Source: Bacteroidales bacterium UBA1179 | Lineage (GTDB): Bacteria > Bacteroidota > Bacteroidia > Bacteroidales > Bacteroidaceae | Length of the DNA: 10,296 nt | Reading direction: 5' to 3' | Assembly (NCBI GenBank): GCA_002309915.1 | Contig: DBYT01000122.1 | Span: 9,023 to 19,318 of the forward strand | Shown here: one piece after another, positions 1-7,919 of the stretch | Layout of the letters: every line of letters starts with the position of its first letter | Numbering within the stretch: the stretch's first letter is position 1 | Position numbers and translations under genes: made by a program | Notes under the pieces: generated by a model | The model's database searches: none | Seen by the model: the letters and a program-made list of their open reading frames with translations, nothing else | What the model was told of the DNA's origin: nothing

Positions 1-179
1 GAAACGCCGGTAAGAGAGCCTTGCGGGGCGCGGATATCGGCAGGATAATCGGGGAAGGTACTGATGCTGTTTCCGACCGTAGCCGAAACAGTAGAGAAGA
101 TGTTGCCGGCCAACTGCATTCCGTCACCGGAGTCACCAGAGAAGCGGACAACAACCTGATCCAATTCTTTTACTGTCAT
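1..179 (-). CDS. korA: 2-oxoacid:ferredoxin oxidoreductase, alpha subunit (N-terminal part)
   Basis: Partial gene: only the first 59 codons lie in the window, read leftward from the ATG at 179-177. The visible protein begins MTVKELDQVVVRFSGDSGDG and continues with MQLAGNIF, then an ATVGN-like stretch, TFPDYPADIRAPQGSLTGV. This matches the N-terminal gamma-type domain (about residues 8-59) of fused gamma/alpha KorA subunits. Known role of the family: with the beta subunit KorB it oxidatively decarboxylates 2-oxoglutarate (or a related 2-oxoacid) to the acyl-CoA with ferredoxin as electron acceptor, in the cytoplasm, in anaerobes. The start is supported by the family N-terminus and an A/T-rich leader without a Shine-Dalgarno sequence, usual in Bacteroidota. 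The substrate (2-oxoglutarate versus another 2-oxoacid) cannot be told from this fragment. korB would be expected further left, outside the window. Confidence 0.88.
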   Translation of the reverse strand, partial: MTVKELDQVVVRFSGDSGDGMQLAGNIFSTVSATVGNSISTFPDYPADIRAPQGSLTGV

Positions 180-222
180 AGCTTTTGTATAGTGATTTTT
201 GATTATACATTTCAAAACGGCG

Positions 223-230
223 CAAAATTA
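223..230 (-). promoter_or_regulatory. Putative -7 box of the korA promoter (TAATTTTG)
   Basis: On the minus strand the bases read TAATTTTG, an exact fit to the Bacteroidota -7 consensus TAnnTTTG. It lies 43 bases before the korA ATG, so the leader would be about 35-40 nt. No good TTTG -33 box is seen at the expected 19-21 base spacing. The region is A/T-rich, so a chance match is possible. Its place between the upstream terminator and korA supports it. Confidence 0.45.
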
Positions 231-284
231 CAAGAATATTCCGTTTATTATTCAGTTTTAAACCTATTTAGTATACAATATGTA

Positions 285-318
285 CAAAAATATGCGGCAT
301 TTTATAAAAATACCGCAT
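285..318 (-). terminator. Intrinsic terminator after the Sel1/TonB_C gene
   Basis: On the minus strand an inverted repeat (arms at 318-307 and 303-292, 3-base loop) forms a 12-bp stem and is followed by A then TTTTT (291-286). Read leftward, the single non-Watson-Crick pair is a U-G wobble; read rightward it would be a C-A mismatch with no T-tract after the stem on that strand. This asymmetry points to termination of leftward transcripts. It begins 28 bases past the stop codon at 346-348. Confidence 0.8.
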
Positions 319-345
319 ATATACAAGATTATATACAGAAATTAT

Positions 346-1554
346 TCAGAATCCGAATCCGCCGCGGCCTCCTCCAGAACCGAAGTTGACGGTAGCAGAG
401 TGCTGAGCCTGGACAGGTTTGCCGTCCTCATCGGCCGGAATCCAGTCAGGCATGATCATAATGGTACGCAGAGCCTCCTGATCCATGATGAATATCTCTA
501 CGTCGTTGACAACTGCGTGGTTGGATACCAAAGGATAGATGATGGAGCCGTCAGTATCAACAGTGAATGATATTGTTGACCTGCCGTTGATTTTCTGGCT
601 CTTGAGGTTCTCAGGATATAGGGTATTGGAGCGTATGAACTGCTGCATGGCCTGACCTCCTCCCAGGAACTTGGCCTGAGGTCTTTGCGGGCCTTGCGGC
701 TGACCTCCGGGCATACCGCCTCCGGGACGGCCGCCGCCGAATCCTCCGAATCCACCGCCGGGGAATCCTCCCATTCCGCCGGTATTCTGTGATTCCTCAA
801 TCTCCTGGGCTGTGGGCTGCGGGTCAATTCTCATGGGAACTCCCATACTCAGGACAATCTGCATGGAATCTATATACTGAGTGAAGTTGGGGAAATGCAG
901 ATTTGACTTGAGCAGTGTACGATACCATTTCTTGGCATCACGCAGGGCTGTCGTGTCTCTCTCCATACGCCATTTGCTCAGATGGGCCGTACCCAGCAGA
1001 GCCTGGGCATTGAGAACCTGCTCTTCCTTGGTACTTACCTCTGCGACTTCAGGGTATGTTTCGAGCAGTTTTATACTGCCGTCTATGTATGATATCTCAT
1101 TCTTGTAAATGCCGTAGTCGTAGTAGAAACGTGACAGCAGTAAGACTGAGCGGTTATCGGCCGCGCGTACTGACTTGCGGAGCCATTTCACTCCCTGTGA
1201 GAAATAGGTATCGTTGTTGGGCTTTTTTACCCAGAGGCCGTAGTACAGGTTGCCAAGATCGTACTGAGCGTCAACGTAATTCTGATTGGCTGCTTCCTCA
1301 AGAAGGACAAGACCCATTGTTGCGTCGGGTTTGACATACTTGCCTGAGATGCATTCCAGGCCCAGCAGAGTCTTGGATTCAAGGTCACCTTTGATAACGC
1401 CCTTCTTATAGTTCTCGATTACCTGTTTCATTCCCTGATTGGTAATCTCAATCTTGTTCATCTGTGCCTTGATGGAGTCTGTGTTTACGGTCTGGGCCGA
1501 TATCGGCATTAGAACCATTGCCGACAATACCACTGAAATAAGTTTTCTTCTCAT
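346..1554 (-). CDS. Secreted Sel1/TPR-repeat protein with C-terminal TonB domain
   Basis: 402-aa protein. Residues 1-20 form a signal peptide (basic MRRK, hydrophobic core, ISA-Q cleavage region; no lipobox Cys). Residues about 45-215 hold Sel1/TPR-like helical repeats, clearest at SKTLLGLECISG (60-71), AQYDLGNLYYG (96-106) and VKWLRKSVRAADN (122-134). Residues about 258-300 are very rich in Gly, Pro and Met. Residues about 311-391 resemble a TonB C-terminal domain: LYPENLKSQKINGRSTISF, then VDTDGSI, MDQEALRTI, PDWIPADEDGKPV and a final VNF strand; a GSGGGRGGFGF tail closes the protein. TonB_C domains contact the TonB box of outer-membrane receptors, but classic TonB has an N-terminal membrane anchor and Pro-rich spacer, both absent here. 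I infer a soluble periplasmic or surface-associated envelope protein of unknown function. The start is the ATG at 1554; a TTG two codons upstream is less likely. It appears monocistronic, between two terminators. Confidence 0.82.
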   Translation of the reverse strand: MRRKLISVVLSAMVLMPISAQTVNTDSIKAQMNKIEITNQGMKQVIENYKKGVIKGDLESKTLLGLECISGKYVKPDATMGLVLLEEAANQNYVDAQYDLGNLYYGLWVKKPNNDTYFSQGVKWLRKSVRAADNRSVLLLSRFYYDYGIYKNEISYIDGSIKLLETYPEVAEVSTKEEQVLNAQALLGTAHLSKWRMERDTTALRDAKKWYRTLLKSNLHFPNFTQYIDSMQIVLSMGVPMRIDPQPTAQEIEESQNTGGMGGFPGGGFGGFGGGRPGGGMPGGQPQGPQRPQAKFLGGGQAMQQFIRSNTLYPENLKSQKINGRSTISFTVDTDGSIIYPLVSNHAVVNDVEIFIMDQEALRTIMIMPDWIPADEDGKPVQAQHSATVNFGSGGGRGGFGF

Positions 1555-1577
1555 TTGCAATTGTGATTAGGTAGATA

Positions 1578-1585
1578 CAAATATC
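1578..1585 (-). promoter_or_regulatory. Possible -7 box for the Sel1/TonB_C gene (GATATTTG)
   Basis: The minus strand reads GATATTTG, one base off the TAnnTTTG consensus, 23 bases before the ATG at 1554. It lies just past the secDF terminator, where a promoter for the next gene is expected. I see no convincing -33 TTTG at the normal distance, so the call is tentative. Confidence 0.35.
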
Positions 1586-1619
1586 GTCATTTCATGGAAT
1601 TGTAAGTGATTTTTGAGGG

Positions 1620-1655
1620 AAAAAATAACCGGAGTCCGAATTGTCGGACCCCGGT
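1620..1655 (-). terminator. Strong intrinsic terminator of secDF
   Basis: Read leftward, arms at 1655-1644 and 1639-1628 form a 12-bp G/C-rich stem with one G-U wobble and a 4-base loop, followed by TATTTTTT (1627-1620). It starts 20 bases past the secDF stop codon. This textbook structure separates secDF from the downstream Sel1/TonB_C gene and makes the latter an independent transcription unit. Confidence 0.92.
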
Positions 1656-1675
1656 CATTTGGGGAATATTGTTCC

Positions 1676-4666
1676 TTATGCTTTTGCTGCAGCGATCTCC
1701 TCCTTTTCCTTCTTGGTTTTCTTCATAACCAGGTAAGCTGTAGGAGCAGCTACGAACAGTGATGAGCATGTGCCGAATACAACACCCAGGATCATTGCGA
1801 ATGCAAAGCTGCGGATGCTGTCACCGCCCAGGAAGAAGATAGCCAACAGCACGATCAATGTACTTACTGATGTGTTGATGGTACGTGCCAGAGTGGTGTT
1901 CAGGGCATCGTCAAACAACTGCTTGCGGTTACGCTTGGTGTACAGACCGGTGAACTCACGGATACGGTCAAAGATAACCACCTTATCGTTGATTGAGTAA
2001 CCGATAGCGGTCAGCACGGCACCGATGAATGTCTGGTCGATCTCAAGTGAGAACGGCATTATGCCCCAGCAGATGGAATACATACCTATAATAATAAGTG
2101 TATCGAAGCAGAGGGCGAATATGGCACCTACTGAATAAGCTACGTTGCGGAAACGGATCAGGATGTACAGGAAGATGGCGATCAGAGCCAGGATCACTGA
2201 GATGATAGCACCGCGTGTGATATCCTCGGCGATTGAAGGACCAACCTTCTGTGAACTGATGATTGAGCCGCCGTCACGGTTCTCACGATCGATGAATGTA
2301 GCCAGTGTCAGGTCTGAGCTGAGCTTGCCGGCTGACTTGAGAGATGTGAAGAGGAACTCCTCAATCTCTGAATCTATGTTCTCGGACTCCTCGTCAATGC
2401 GGTAGTTGGTTGAGATACGGATGGTCTTGTGATCGGTACCCAGAGCGATTGCCTGGACATTGTCCTCGGTAATAACGTTCTGGAGAATATCGCGAACCTC
2501 CTCGGGCTCAACGGGCTCCTCAAACTGAACAACGAAGTTACGGCCACCGGTAAAGTCGATACTCTTGCTGAGTCCGCGGGTTGCAAGGAATGCAATGCAG
2601 ATGATGGCAATGGCACCGAAAATTGTGAATGATGTCTTGGCTGACTCCATGAACTTGACGGCAGTGTTCTGCATCAGGTTCTTGGACATTCCGGTGGTGA
2701 AGGTCAGGTTCTGGAGCTTACCCTTACCCAGGAAGTGCTCGTAAACGATACGTGTCAGGAACACGGCTGTGAAGAATGAGCAGATGATACCGATGATCAG
2801 TGTGGTAGCGAATCCGCGGATAGGACCGGTACCGAAGTTGAACAGGATGATACCTGTTATGATTGATGTGAAGTTAGAGTCGAAGATAGCTGAGAAGGCG
2901 TTCTTGTAACCGTCAGAGAGAGCTGACTGAACGCTCTTGCCGCTCTTGAGCTCCTCCTTGGTGCGCTCGTAGATAAGCACGTTGGCATCGACAGCCATAC
3001 CCAGGGTAAGAACGATACCGGCGATACCTGACATTGTCAGAGCAGCCTGGAATGAGGTAAGGATACCCAGAGTGAAGAAGAAGTTGAGCAGAAGTGCACC
3101 GTTTGCTATCATACCCGGAATGAATCCGTAGATGCAGCACATATAGATCATCAGGATGATGAATGCTATGATGAATGAGGTGAATCCCTTCTGGATTGAC
3201 TCCTGACCGAGTGAAGGTCCTACGATGTCCTCCTGAACGATTCTGGCAGGAGCGGGCATCTTACCTGACTTAAGTACGTTGGCAAGGTCCTGAGTCTGCT
3301 CAACGGTGAAGTTACCGGTAATCTCAGAGCGACCGCCTGAAATTTCGCCGTTTACGTTAGGAGCACTGTAAACATAACCGTCAAGTACGATTGCGATACC
3401 GCGGTTTACGTTCTGGCGGGTAAGAATAGCCCACTTACGTGCACCCTCGGTGTTCATGGTCATGCTTACGCAAGGACGGCCGTTCTGCTGGAAATCAGCC
3501 TTTGAGTCAGTGACTACATCACCGGTGAGGTCTGCCTGACCGTTCTTGTTGTCGCTCTTAATGTTGTAAAGTTCAAAATATGATTCAGTACCGTCCATAG
3601 GTGATACACCCCACAGGAACTTGAGGTCACGCGGGATGATAGCCTTAGCCTCTGCTGAAGCAAGCATACGGTTGATCTCGGCTGTATCTGAGTAGTGAGC
3701 AACACCTGCTACCCAACTGTCGCCGTAAGGATAAGCCATGAGGCGTGACAGCAGAGGATTGCTCTTACGCAAAGCCTCGCGCTGAGCTGCGTTTGCCTTC
3801 TCGGTTTCAGCGTTTTCAACATCAAGAAGCTGTCCTGCCAGGTCATTCTCGGCAGTTGCTGTCTCCTCCTGAGCCGGAGCCTCGGCAACCTCATCGGGAT
3901 TCTCATCGGCATACTTCTGTGCCAGACGTGAATCTATGCGGGTGAGAACATCCTGAATCTCAGATGTCTTGTAGGTCTCCCAGAACTCCAGGTTTGCTGA
4001 ACCCTGGAGGAGCTTACGAACACGCTCGGGCTCCTTGATACCGGGGAGCTCAACCATGATACGGCCCTGCTTTCCGGCAAGTTCCTGAATGTTGGGCTGT
4101 GCTACACCGAAGCGGTCGATACGTGTGCGCAGTACGTTGAATGAGTTGCCTACTGCAGCGTCAACCTCTTCCTTGAGGACAACTATGATCTCTTCATTTG
4201 AAGTCTGTGAATTGATTTTCTCCTTGAGGTTTGAAGTGGCGAAGAATGCGCTCAACTTGGCATCGGGACCGGCAATCTTGGCATACTCCTGAGCGAAAAT
4301 GTCCACGAAGTTGTCCTGACTGCTTACTGAACGCTTCTTGGCTGCGTCAAGGGTCTGCAGGAATACGGGATCCTGACTGTTAGCGGCAAGAGCCTTAACC
4401 ACATCGGGTATCGAAACCTCCAGAATGACGTTCATACCGCCCTTGAGGTCCAGACCAAGACCGATCTGCATCTCACGGCACTCTTTGTATGAATAGATAC
4501 CCAGCCAGACCTTTTTGTTCATTACAGAGTCAAGATAGGCCTGTTCATCCTGGCTCTGGGCAGCTTTGTTCTCAATGCTGCGGGTCTTGAATGTAAAGGA
4601 GAGATAGAACAGACAAACCAGTGTCAGTGCTATCGCAAAAATCTTTACGAATCCTTTGTTTTGCAT
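1676..4666 (-). CDS. secDF: Protein translocase subunit SecDF (SecD-SecF fusion)
   Basis: 996-aa inner-membrane protein joining SecD and SecF in one chain, the normal form in Bacteroidota. With SecYEG it uses the proton gradient to pull exported proteins through in the late stage of translocation. TM1 is about residues 7-26. SecD signature GLDLKGG is at 71-77, the large periplasmic region runs to about 490, and a SecD membrane block covers about 493-645 with MAVDANVLIYER (557-568). SecF begins with TM at about 680-697 and FTGGRNF (705-711), and has a second membrane block at about 818-980 with GYSINDKVVIFDRIRE (889-904). D560, D894 and R901 match the charged membrane residues used for proton flow in the family. 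An acidic, Ala/Glu-rich low-complexity segment lies at about 251-300 in the periplasmic head. The C-terminus is Lys/Glu-rich and cytosolic. The ATG is at 4666 with an A/T-rich leader; its own promoter and terminator make it monocistronic. Confidence 0.97.
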   Translation of the reverse strand: MQNKGFVKIFAIALTLVCLFYLSFTFKTRSIENKAAQSQDEQAYLDSVMNKKVWLGIYSYKECREMQIGLGLDLKGGMNVILEVSIPDVVKALAANSQDPVFLQTLDAAKKRSVSSQDNFVDIFAQEYAKIAGPDAKLSAFFATSNLKEKINSQTSNEEIIVVLKEEVDAAVGNSFNVLRTRIDRFGVAQPNIQELAGKQGRIMVELPGIKEPERVRKLLQGSANLEFWETYKTSEIQDVLTRIDSRLAQKYADENPDEVAEAPAQEETATAENDLAGQLLDVENAETEKANAAQREALRKSNPLLSRLMAYPYGDSWVAGVAHYSDTAEINRMLASAEAKAIIPRDLKFLWGVSPMDGTESYFELYNIKSDNKNGQADLTGDVVTDSKADFQQNGRPCVSMTMNTEGARKWAILTRQNVNRGIAIVLDGYVYSAPNVNGEISGGRSEITGNFTVEQTQDLANVLKSGKMPAPARIVQEDIVGPSLGQESIQKGFTSFIIAFIILMIYMCCIYGFIPGMIANGALLLNFFFTLGILTSFQAALTMSGIAGIVLTLGMAVDANVLIYERTKEELKSGKSVQSALSDGYKNAFSAIFDSNFTSIITGIILFNFGTGPIRGFATTLIIGIICSFFTAVFLTRIVYEHFLGKGKLQNLTFTTGMSKNLMQNTAVKFMESAKTSFTIFGAIAIICIAFLATRGLSKSIDFTGGRNFVVQFEEPVEPEEVRDILQNVITEDNVQAIALGTDHKTIRISTNYRIDEESENIDSEIEEFLFTSLKSAGKLSSDLTLATFIDRENRDGGSIISSQKVGPSIAEDITRGAIISVILALIAIFLYILIRFRNVAYSVGAIFALCFDTLIIIGMYSICWGIMPFSLEIDQTFIGAVLTAIGYSINDKVVIFDRIREFTGLYTKRNRKQLFDDALNTTLARTINTSVSTLIVLLAIFFLGGDSIRSFAFAMILGVVFGTCSSLFVAAPTAYLVMKKTKKEKEEIAAAKA

Positions 4667-4722
4667 ACTGTTTTATTGTGTTATTAATTATTTGTGCACG
4701 TGTGCGTAAAATTTCAAGGGTG

Positions 4723-4752
4723 CAAATATAGAGTTTTTTTTTGGTCTGCAAG
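4723..4752 (-). promoter_or_regulatory. secDF promoter (-7 TATATTTG)
   Basis: The minus strand reads TATATTTG at 4730-4723, an exact TAnnTTTG match. A CTTG at 4752-4749 lies 18 bases upstream and may act as a weak -33 box (consensus TTTG, spacing about 19). Transcription would begin near 4716, giving a leader of about 50 nt. Assignment rests on consensus and position only. Confidence 0.65.
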
Positions 4753-4758
4753 CCAAAA
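4739..4758. promoter_or_regulatory. Imperfect 20-bp dyad between the divergent promoters
   Basis: The stretch has TTTTGG (4739-4744) and CCAAAA (4753-4758) as outer arms around a central TGCA (4747-4750); 16 of 20 positions are symmetric. It covers the -33 box of the beta-galactosidase promoter and the -33 area of secDF. It could be a binding site for a dimeric regulator, or chance symmetry in a T-run/A-run region. No regulator gene is nearby. Confidence 0.35.
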
Positions 4759-4770
4759 GGGATATCTTTG
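4740..4770 (+). promoter_or_regulatory. Beta-galactosidase promoter (TTTG-N19-TATCTTTG)
   Basis: The -33 box TTTG (4740-4743), a 19-base spacer and the -7 box TATCTTTG (4763-4770) fit the Bacteroidota primary-sigma consensus exactly. The ATG follows only 7 bases after the -7 box. Since transcription in this promoter class usually starts several bases past the -7 box, the mRNA should have almost no leader. Confidence 0.75.
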
Positions 4771-4777
4771 TGACATT

Positions 4778-7700
4778 ATGAGAATAGTTCTAACCCCTTT
4801 ATTGCTGCTGATGTCAGTTTTTGGCGCAGCTCAGAACCTGCCGGACTGGGAGAATCCGGACGTTATAGGTATCAATAAACTTCCGTATCACGTTACGTTG
4901 GGTAATCCTTCAACCCAAAGTACCAATCCTGAGATTACATACCTGGACGGGACCTGGAAATTCCGTTGGTCACCCGATCCCGACAGTCGTCCCGAGGGTT
5001 TCTATGAGCCCGGTTATGACGTAAGCGGTTGGGACGATATACATGTGCCTTGTGACTGGCAGATGCAGGGATTCGGTACTCCAATCTACACCAATTCCCG
5101 CTATCCGTTCCGCCGGGAGCCGCCATACGTGACCCGTACCAATGACCGCGCTTGGACCGCATATGAGAACCGTAATCCGGTGGGCAGTTACGTTACTTTT
5201 TTCAATGCCTCCGATATCAAATCCCACAACTGGATACTGGAGTTTGAGGCGGTAAGTTCGGCTTTCTATGTCTGGGTGAACGGACAGAAGGTGGGCTACA
5301 GCCAGAACAGCATGTCGCCTGCCGAGTTTGATATTTCAGGTTACCTCAAGGAGGGTGAGAACAATTTGGCAGTGGAGGTCTATCGCTGGTGTGACGGTTC
5401 TTACATTGAGGACCAGGATTTCTGGCGTCTGAGCGGCATTTTCCGTTCGGTCAAAATGTGGAAACGCCCTCTGCAGCATATATCAGATTACCGGATTTCG
5501 CTCATTCCATCGGCCGATTTCGGCAGCGCTGCAATCAATGTCGATGTGCAGTTGGCAAATACCGCCCGCATAAAGTCAGATGAGATGTCGGTAAGATTTT
5601 CTCTCAAAGGAAATAATACCGATGGAAAGGCGGTAAATCAGATCCTGTCCGATGCCTCCAAATCCATAAAGGCAGGTGATACGGTATCCCTGAATATGAC
5701 AGGTATTCTGGAGCATCCCATGGTATGGTCGGCTGAAAAGCCTAACCTGTATGAGTGCCTGATAGAGTTGCTGGATGCCAAAGGAAACCTTGTCGAGAGC
5801 TTTACTCAGAATACCGGTGTACGGCGTATTGAAAAACGTGGAGAGATAATGTACATCAATGACCAGCCCGTCAAACTGCGCGGCGTGAACCGTCATGACC
5901 ATCATCCGCGTACAGGACACTATGTGGATCCACAGACGACCGAGCTTGACATAAAACTCATGAAACAGGCCAACATCAATATGCTCCGCACATCACATTA
6001 CCCCGATTCACCGATACTTTACGAGCTCTGTGACCGCTACGGACTCTACGTTATGGATGAGGCCTGCCAGGAGTCACACGGATTTGGTCTGCGTAACCGC
6101 CAGATGGGTAATGACCCGCAGTGGATGAAAGCCCATGTGGACCGGGCGGAATCACTGGTGAAAAGGGATTTTAACCACCCGTCCATACTTTTCTGGTCTC
6201 TTGGAAACGAGGGTGGGGCCGGTGTCAATATGCGTGCCATGCGCGACAAGGTGGATGAACTTGATTCCACTCGTCTGGTGTTCTGCGATACGGACCTTTC
6301 GGTATCGGACCTTTATGATGACAGCTATCTGTCGCCCTCACGGCTTAAACAGGTGGCAGAGAGGGTATCGGACCGTCCGTTCATAATGCGTGAGTATGCC
6401 CATATGATGGGTAACTCAGGCGGTAACCTAACGGAGTATTGGGATGTTATTTATTCCGATCCCAGCATTGCCGGAGCTGCCATCTGGGACTGGGTGGATC
6501 AGGGTATTGCCAAACCCATTGACGGCTCACCGCTCAAATACAAAGGCAGCGGTCTGAAACTTGAGGAGGGTGAATTCTGGGCCTACGGAGGTGATTTCGG
6601 CGATATGCCAAATGACGGGGCTTTTGTGATAAACGGCCTGTTGGCTCCCGACCGCACCCCGCATCCGCACTACTATGAGGTCAAGCACATATACCAGCCT
6701 CTGCACTTTGAAAAGATTGATGACACTCATGTAAGGGTTGTCAATAGGGATTGGTTCACATCCATCAATGAGTATGATTACAGTGTCCGGTTCTTTGATT
6801 ACAGTTACAGGGGTGGTGAATCAGATATGATACAGCTTTCCAAGCCCGATGAAAACGGCATTTTGACTATACCGGAGCATAGTAATGGGAATTCCTGGAA
6901 AAACGCCATGACAGTATGTGCATCATTGCCACACTCTGTATTATGGGCCGATAAAGGCTATACAGTGGCTTATGACCAGTTTGTACATATCGTTGATTTT
7001 AAAGCCCGTGTTTTTATAATGGAAGGCAAAGAAATTAAATCCGCTAAAGCGTTGAAATATCTTGAGAGTGGAGGCTATTCTTTTGATAGTCTGGGCGCCC
7101 TTGTCGGCTGGAATTATCAGGGCAGGGAGGTCCTGGCCGGACCGATTGAACCCTATTTCTGGAAACCTGCCAATGACAACCAGCTGCGTAATGACTATGA
7201 GAGGAGTATGGGAGTCTGGCGCTCGGCGGCATCGGACCGCAAACTCCTGTCCAGTAAGTTCTCTCTGTACAAGGACAAGCGTAACCGTAAGCAGCAGGGT
7301 ACACTGATCTGCGAATTTACATATGCTCTTCCGGTGGGCGCCACACTGGAAATGACATACTACCTTGATTTGGACACCAAGGACCAAGTGGAAGTATTTA
7401 TGTATTATACCCCTGACAGCGTCAGGGTGGAATCCATGCCAAAGTTCGGATTAAGGATGAGAGTGCCTTCGGGCTATGACAACGTCTCCTGGACTGGACG
7501 CGGCCCTTGGGAGAACTATCCTGACCGCAAACTGGGTGCATTGTACGGAGAGTACACGTTACCTGTAGATGAGTATATGACGGATTATGTCTATCCTCAG
7601 GACAACTCCAACAGGTCAGACGTTGACAAACTCCTGTTGACCGGTTCCGGACTGCCCTCACTGAGCATTACCGACTTGGGATTTGTAAGACCTCCAAAAG

Positions 7701-7915
7701 GATTCAATGCAAGAATCTGGAATTACTCCGAGGATGATCTGGAGAATGCGCGTCACGGATATGAACTGCCCGAGCGTGACTATCTGAACATCAATCTGGA
7801 CTCAGAGATAATAGGCGTGGGCGGCAACGATGCGTGGGGAGCCAGGACGGAGCCTCAATATATTCCGTCTGCCGGAGAAAGGTATATTCTGCATCTGGAG
7901 ATAAACCTTGAGTGA
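4778..7915 (+). CDS. lacZ: Secreted GH2 family beta-galactosidase (LacZ-type)
   Basis: 1045-aa glycoside hydrolase. Residues 1-18 are a signal peptide (MRIVLTPLLLLMSVFGAA, then Q), with no lipobox, so a periplasmic or exported enzyme. Domains: sugar-binding jelly roll about 33-230 (with TPIYTN 101-106 and EDQDFWRLSGIF 211-222, both LacZ-like), Ig-like domain to about 360, TIM barrel about 365-640 and beta-galactosidase small-chain domain about 750-1045. Active-site features match LacZ: GVNRHDHH (369-376), SHYPD with H407, ESH at 432-434 (metal-site Glu and His), acid/base E478 in SLGNEGG, nucleophile E539 in REYAHMMGNSGG, and IWDWVDQG. Family role: hydrolysis of terminal beta-galactosyl bonds in lactose-like or host and plant glycans; the actual substrate is unknown and no SusC/SusD pair is present here. 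An upstream in-frame ATG at 4694 would precede the promoter and hide the signal peptide, so 4778 is preferred. It is the only rightward gene. Confidence 0.95.
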   Translation: MRIVLTPLLLLMSVFGAAQNLPDWENPDVIGINKLPYHVTLGNPSTQSTNPEITYLDGTWKFRWSPDPDSRPEGFYEPGYDVSGWDDIHVPCDWQMQGFGTPIYTNSRYPFRREPPYVTRTNDRAWTAYENRNPVGSYVTFFNASDIKSHNWILEFEAVSSAFYVWVNGQKVGYSQNSMSPAEFDISGYLKEGENNLAVEVYRWCDGSYIEDQDFWRLSGIFRSVKMWKRPLQHISDYRISLIPSADFGSAAINVDVQLANTARIKSDEMSVRFSLKGNNTDGKAVNQILSDASKSIKAGDTVSLNMTGILEHPMVWSAEKPNLYECLIELLDAKGNLVESFTQNTGVRRIEKRGEIMYINDQPVKLRGVNRHDHHPRTGHYVDPQTTELDIKLMKQANINMLRTSHYPDSPILYELCDRYGLYVMDEACQESHGFGLRNRQMGNDPQWMKAHVDRAESLVKRDFNHPSILFWSLGNEGGAGVNMRAMRDKVDELDSTRLVFCDTDLSVSDLYDDSYLSPSRLKQVAERVSDRPFIMREYAHMMGNSGGNLTEYWDVIYSDPSIAGAAIWDWVDQGIAKPIDGSPLKYKGSGLKLEEGEFWAYGGDFGDMPNDGAFVINGLLAPDRTPHPHYYEVKHIYQPLHFEKIDDTHVRVVNRDWFTSINEYDYSVRFFDYSYRGGESDMIQLSKPDENGILTIPEHSNGNSWKNAMTVCASLPHSVLWADKGYTVAYDQFVHIVDFKARVFIMEGKEIKSAKALKYLESGGYSFDSLGALVGWNYQGREVLAGPIEPYFWKPANDNQLRNDYERSMGVWRSAASDRKLLSSKFSLYKDKRNRKQQGTLICEFTYALPVGATLEMTYYLDLDTKDQVEVFMYYTPDSVRVESMPKFGLRMRVPSGYDNVSWTGRGPWENYPDRKLGALYGEYTLPVDEYMTDYVYPQDNSNRSDVDKLLLTGSGLPSLSITDLGFVRPPKGFNARIWNYSEDDLENARHGYELPERDYLNINLDSEIIGVGGNDAWGARTEPQYIPSAGERYILHLEINLE

Positions 7916-7919
7916 GTTT

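Noticed and set aside
285..292. TATTTTTG on the minus strand, an exact -7 consensus match
   Set aside because: It coincides with the T-tract of the terminator after the Sel1/TonB_C gene, which explains it better; the second match at 223-230 is better placed for korA.
1555..1560. TTG start two codons upstream for the Sel1/TonB_C protein
   Set aside because: The ATG at 1554 gives a normal MRRK signal-peptide start and no feature favours the rarer TTG.
4694..4777. Upstream in-frame extension of the beta-galactosidase by 28 codons
   Set aside because: It overlaps both divergent promoters, lacks family similarity and would bury a clear signal peptide; the ATG at 4778 is preferred.
6941..7387. 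148-codon open frame antisense to lacZ
   Set aside because: It lies within conserved beta-galactosidase coding sequence, has no recognisable domain and no promoter; treated as chance.
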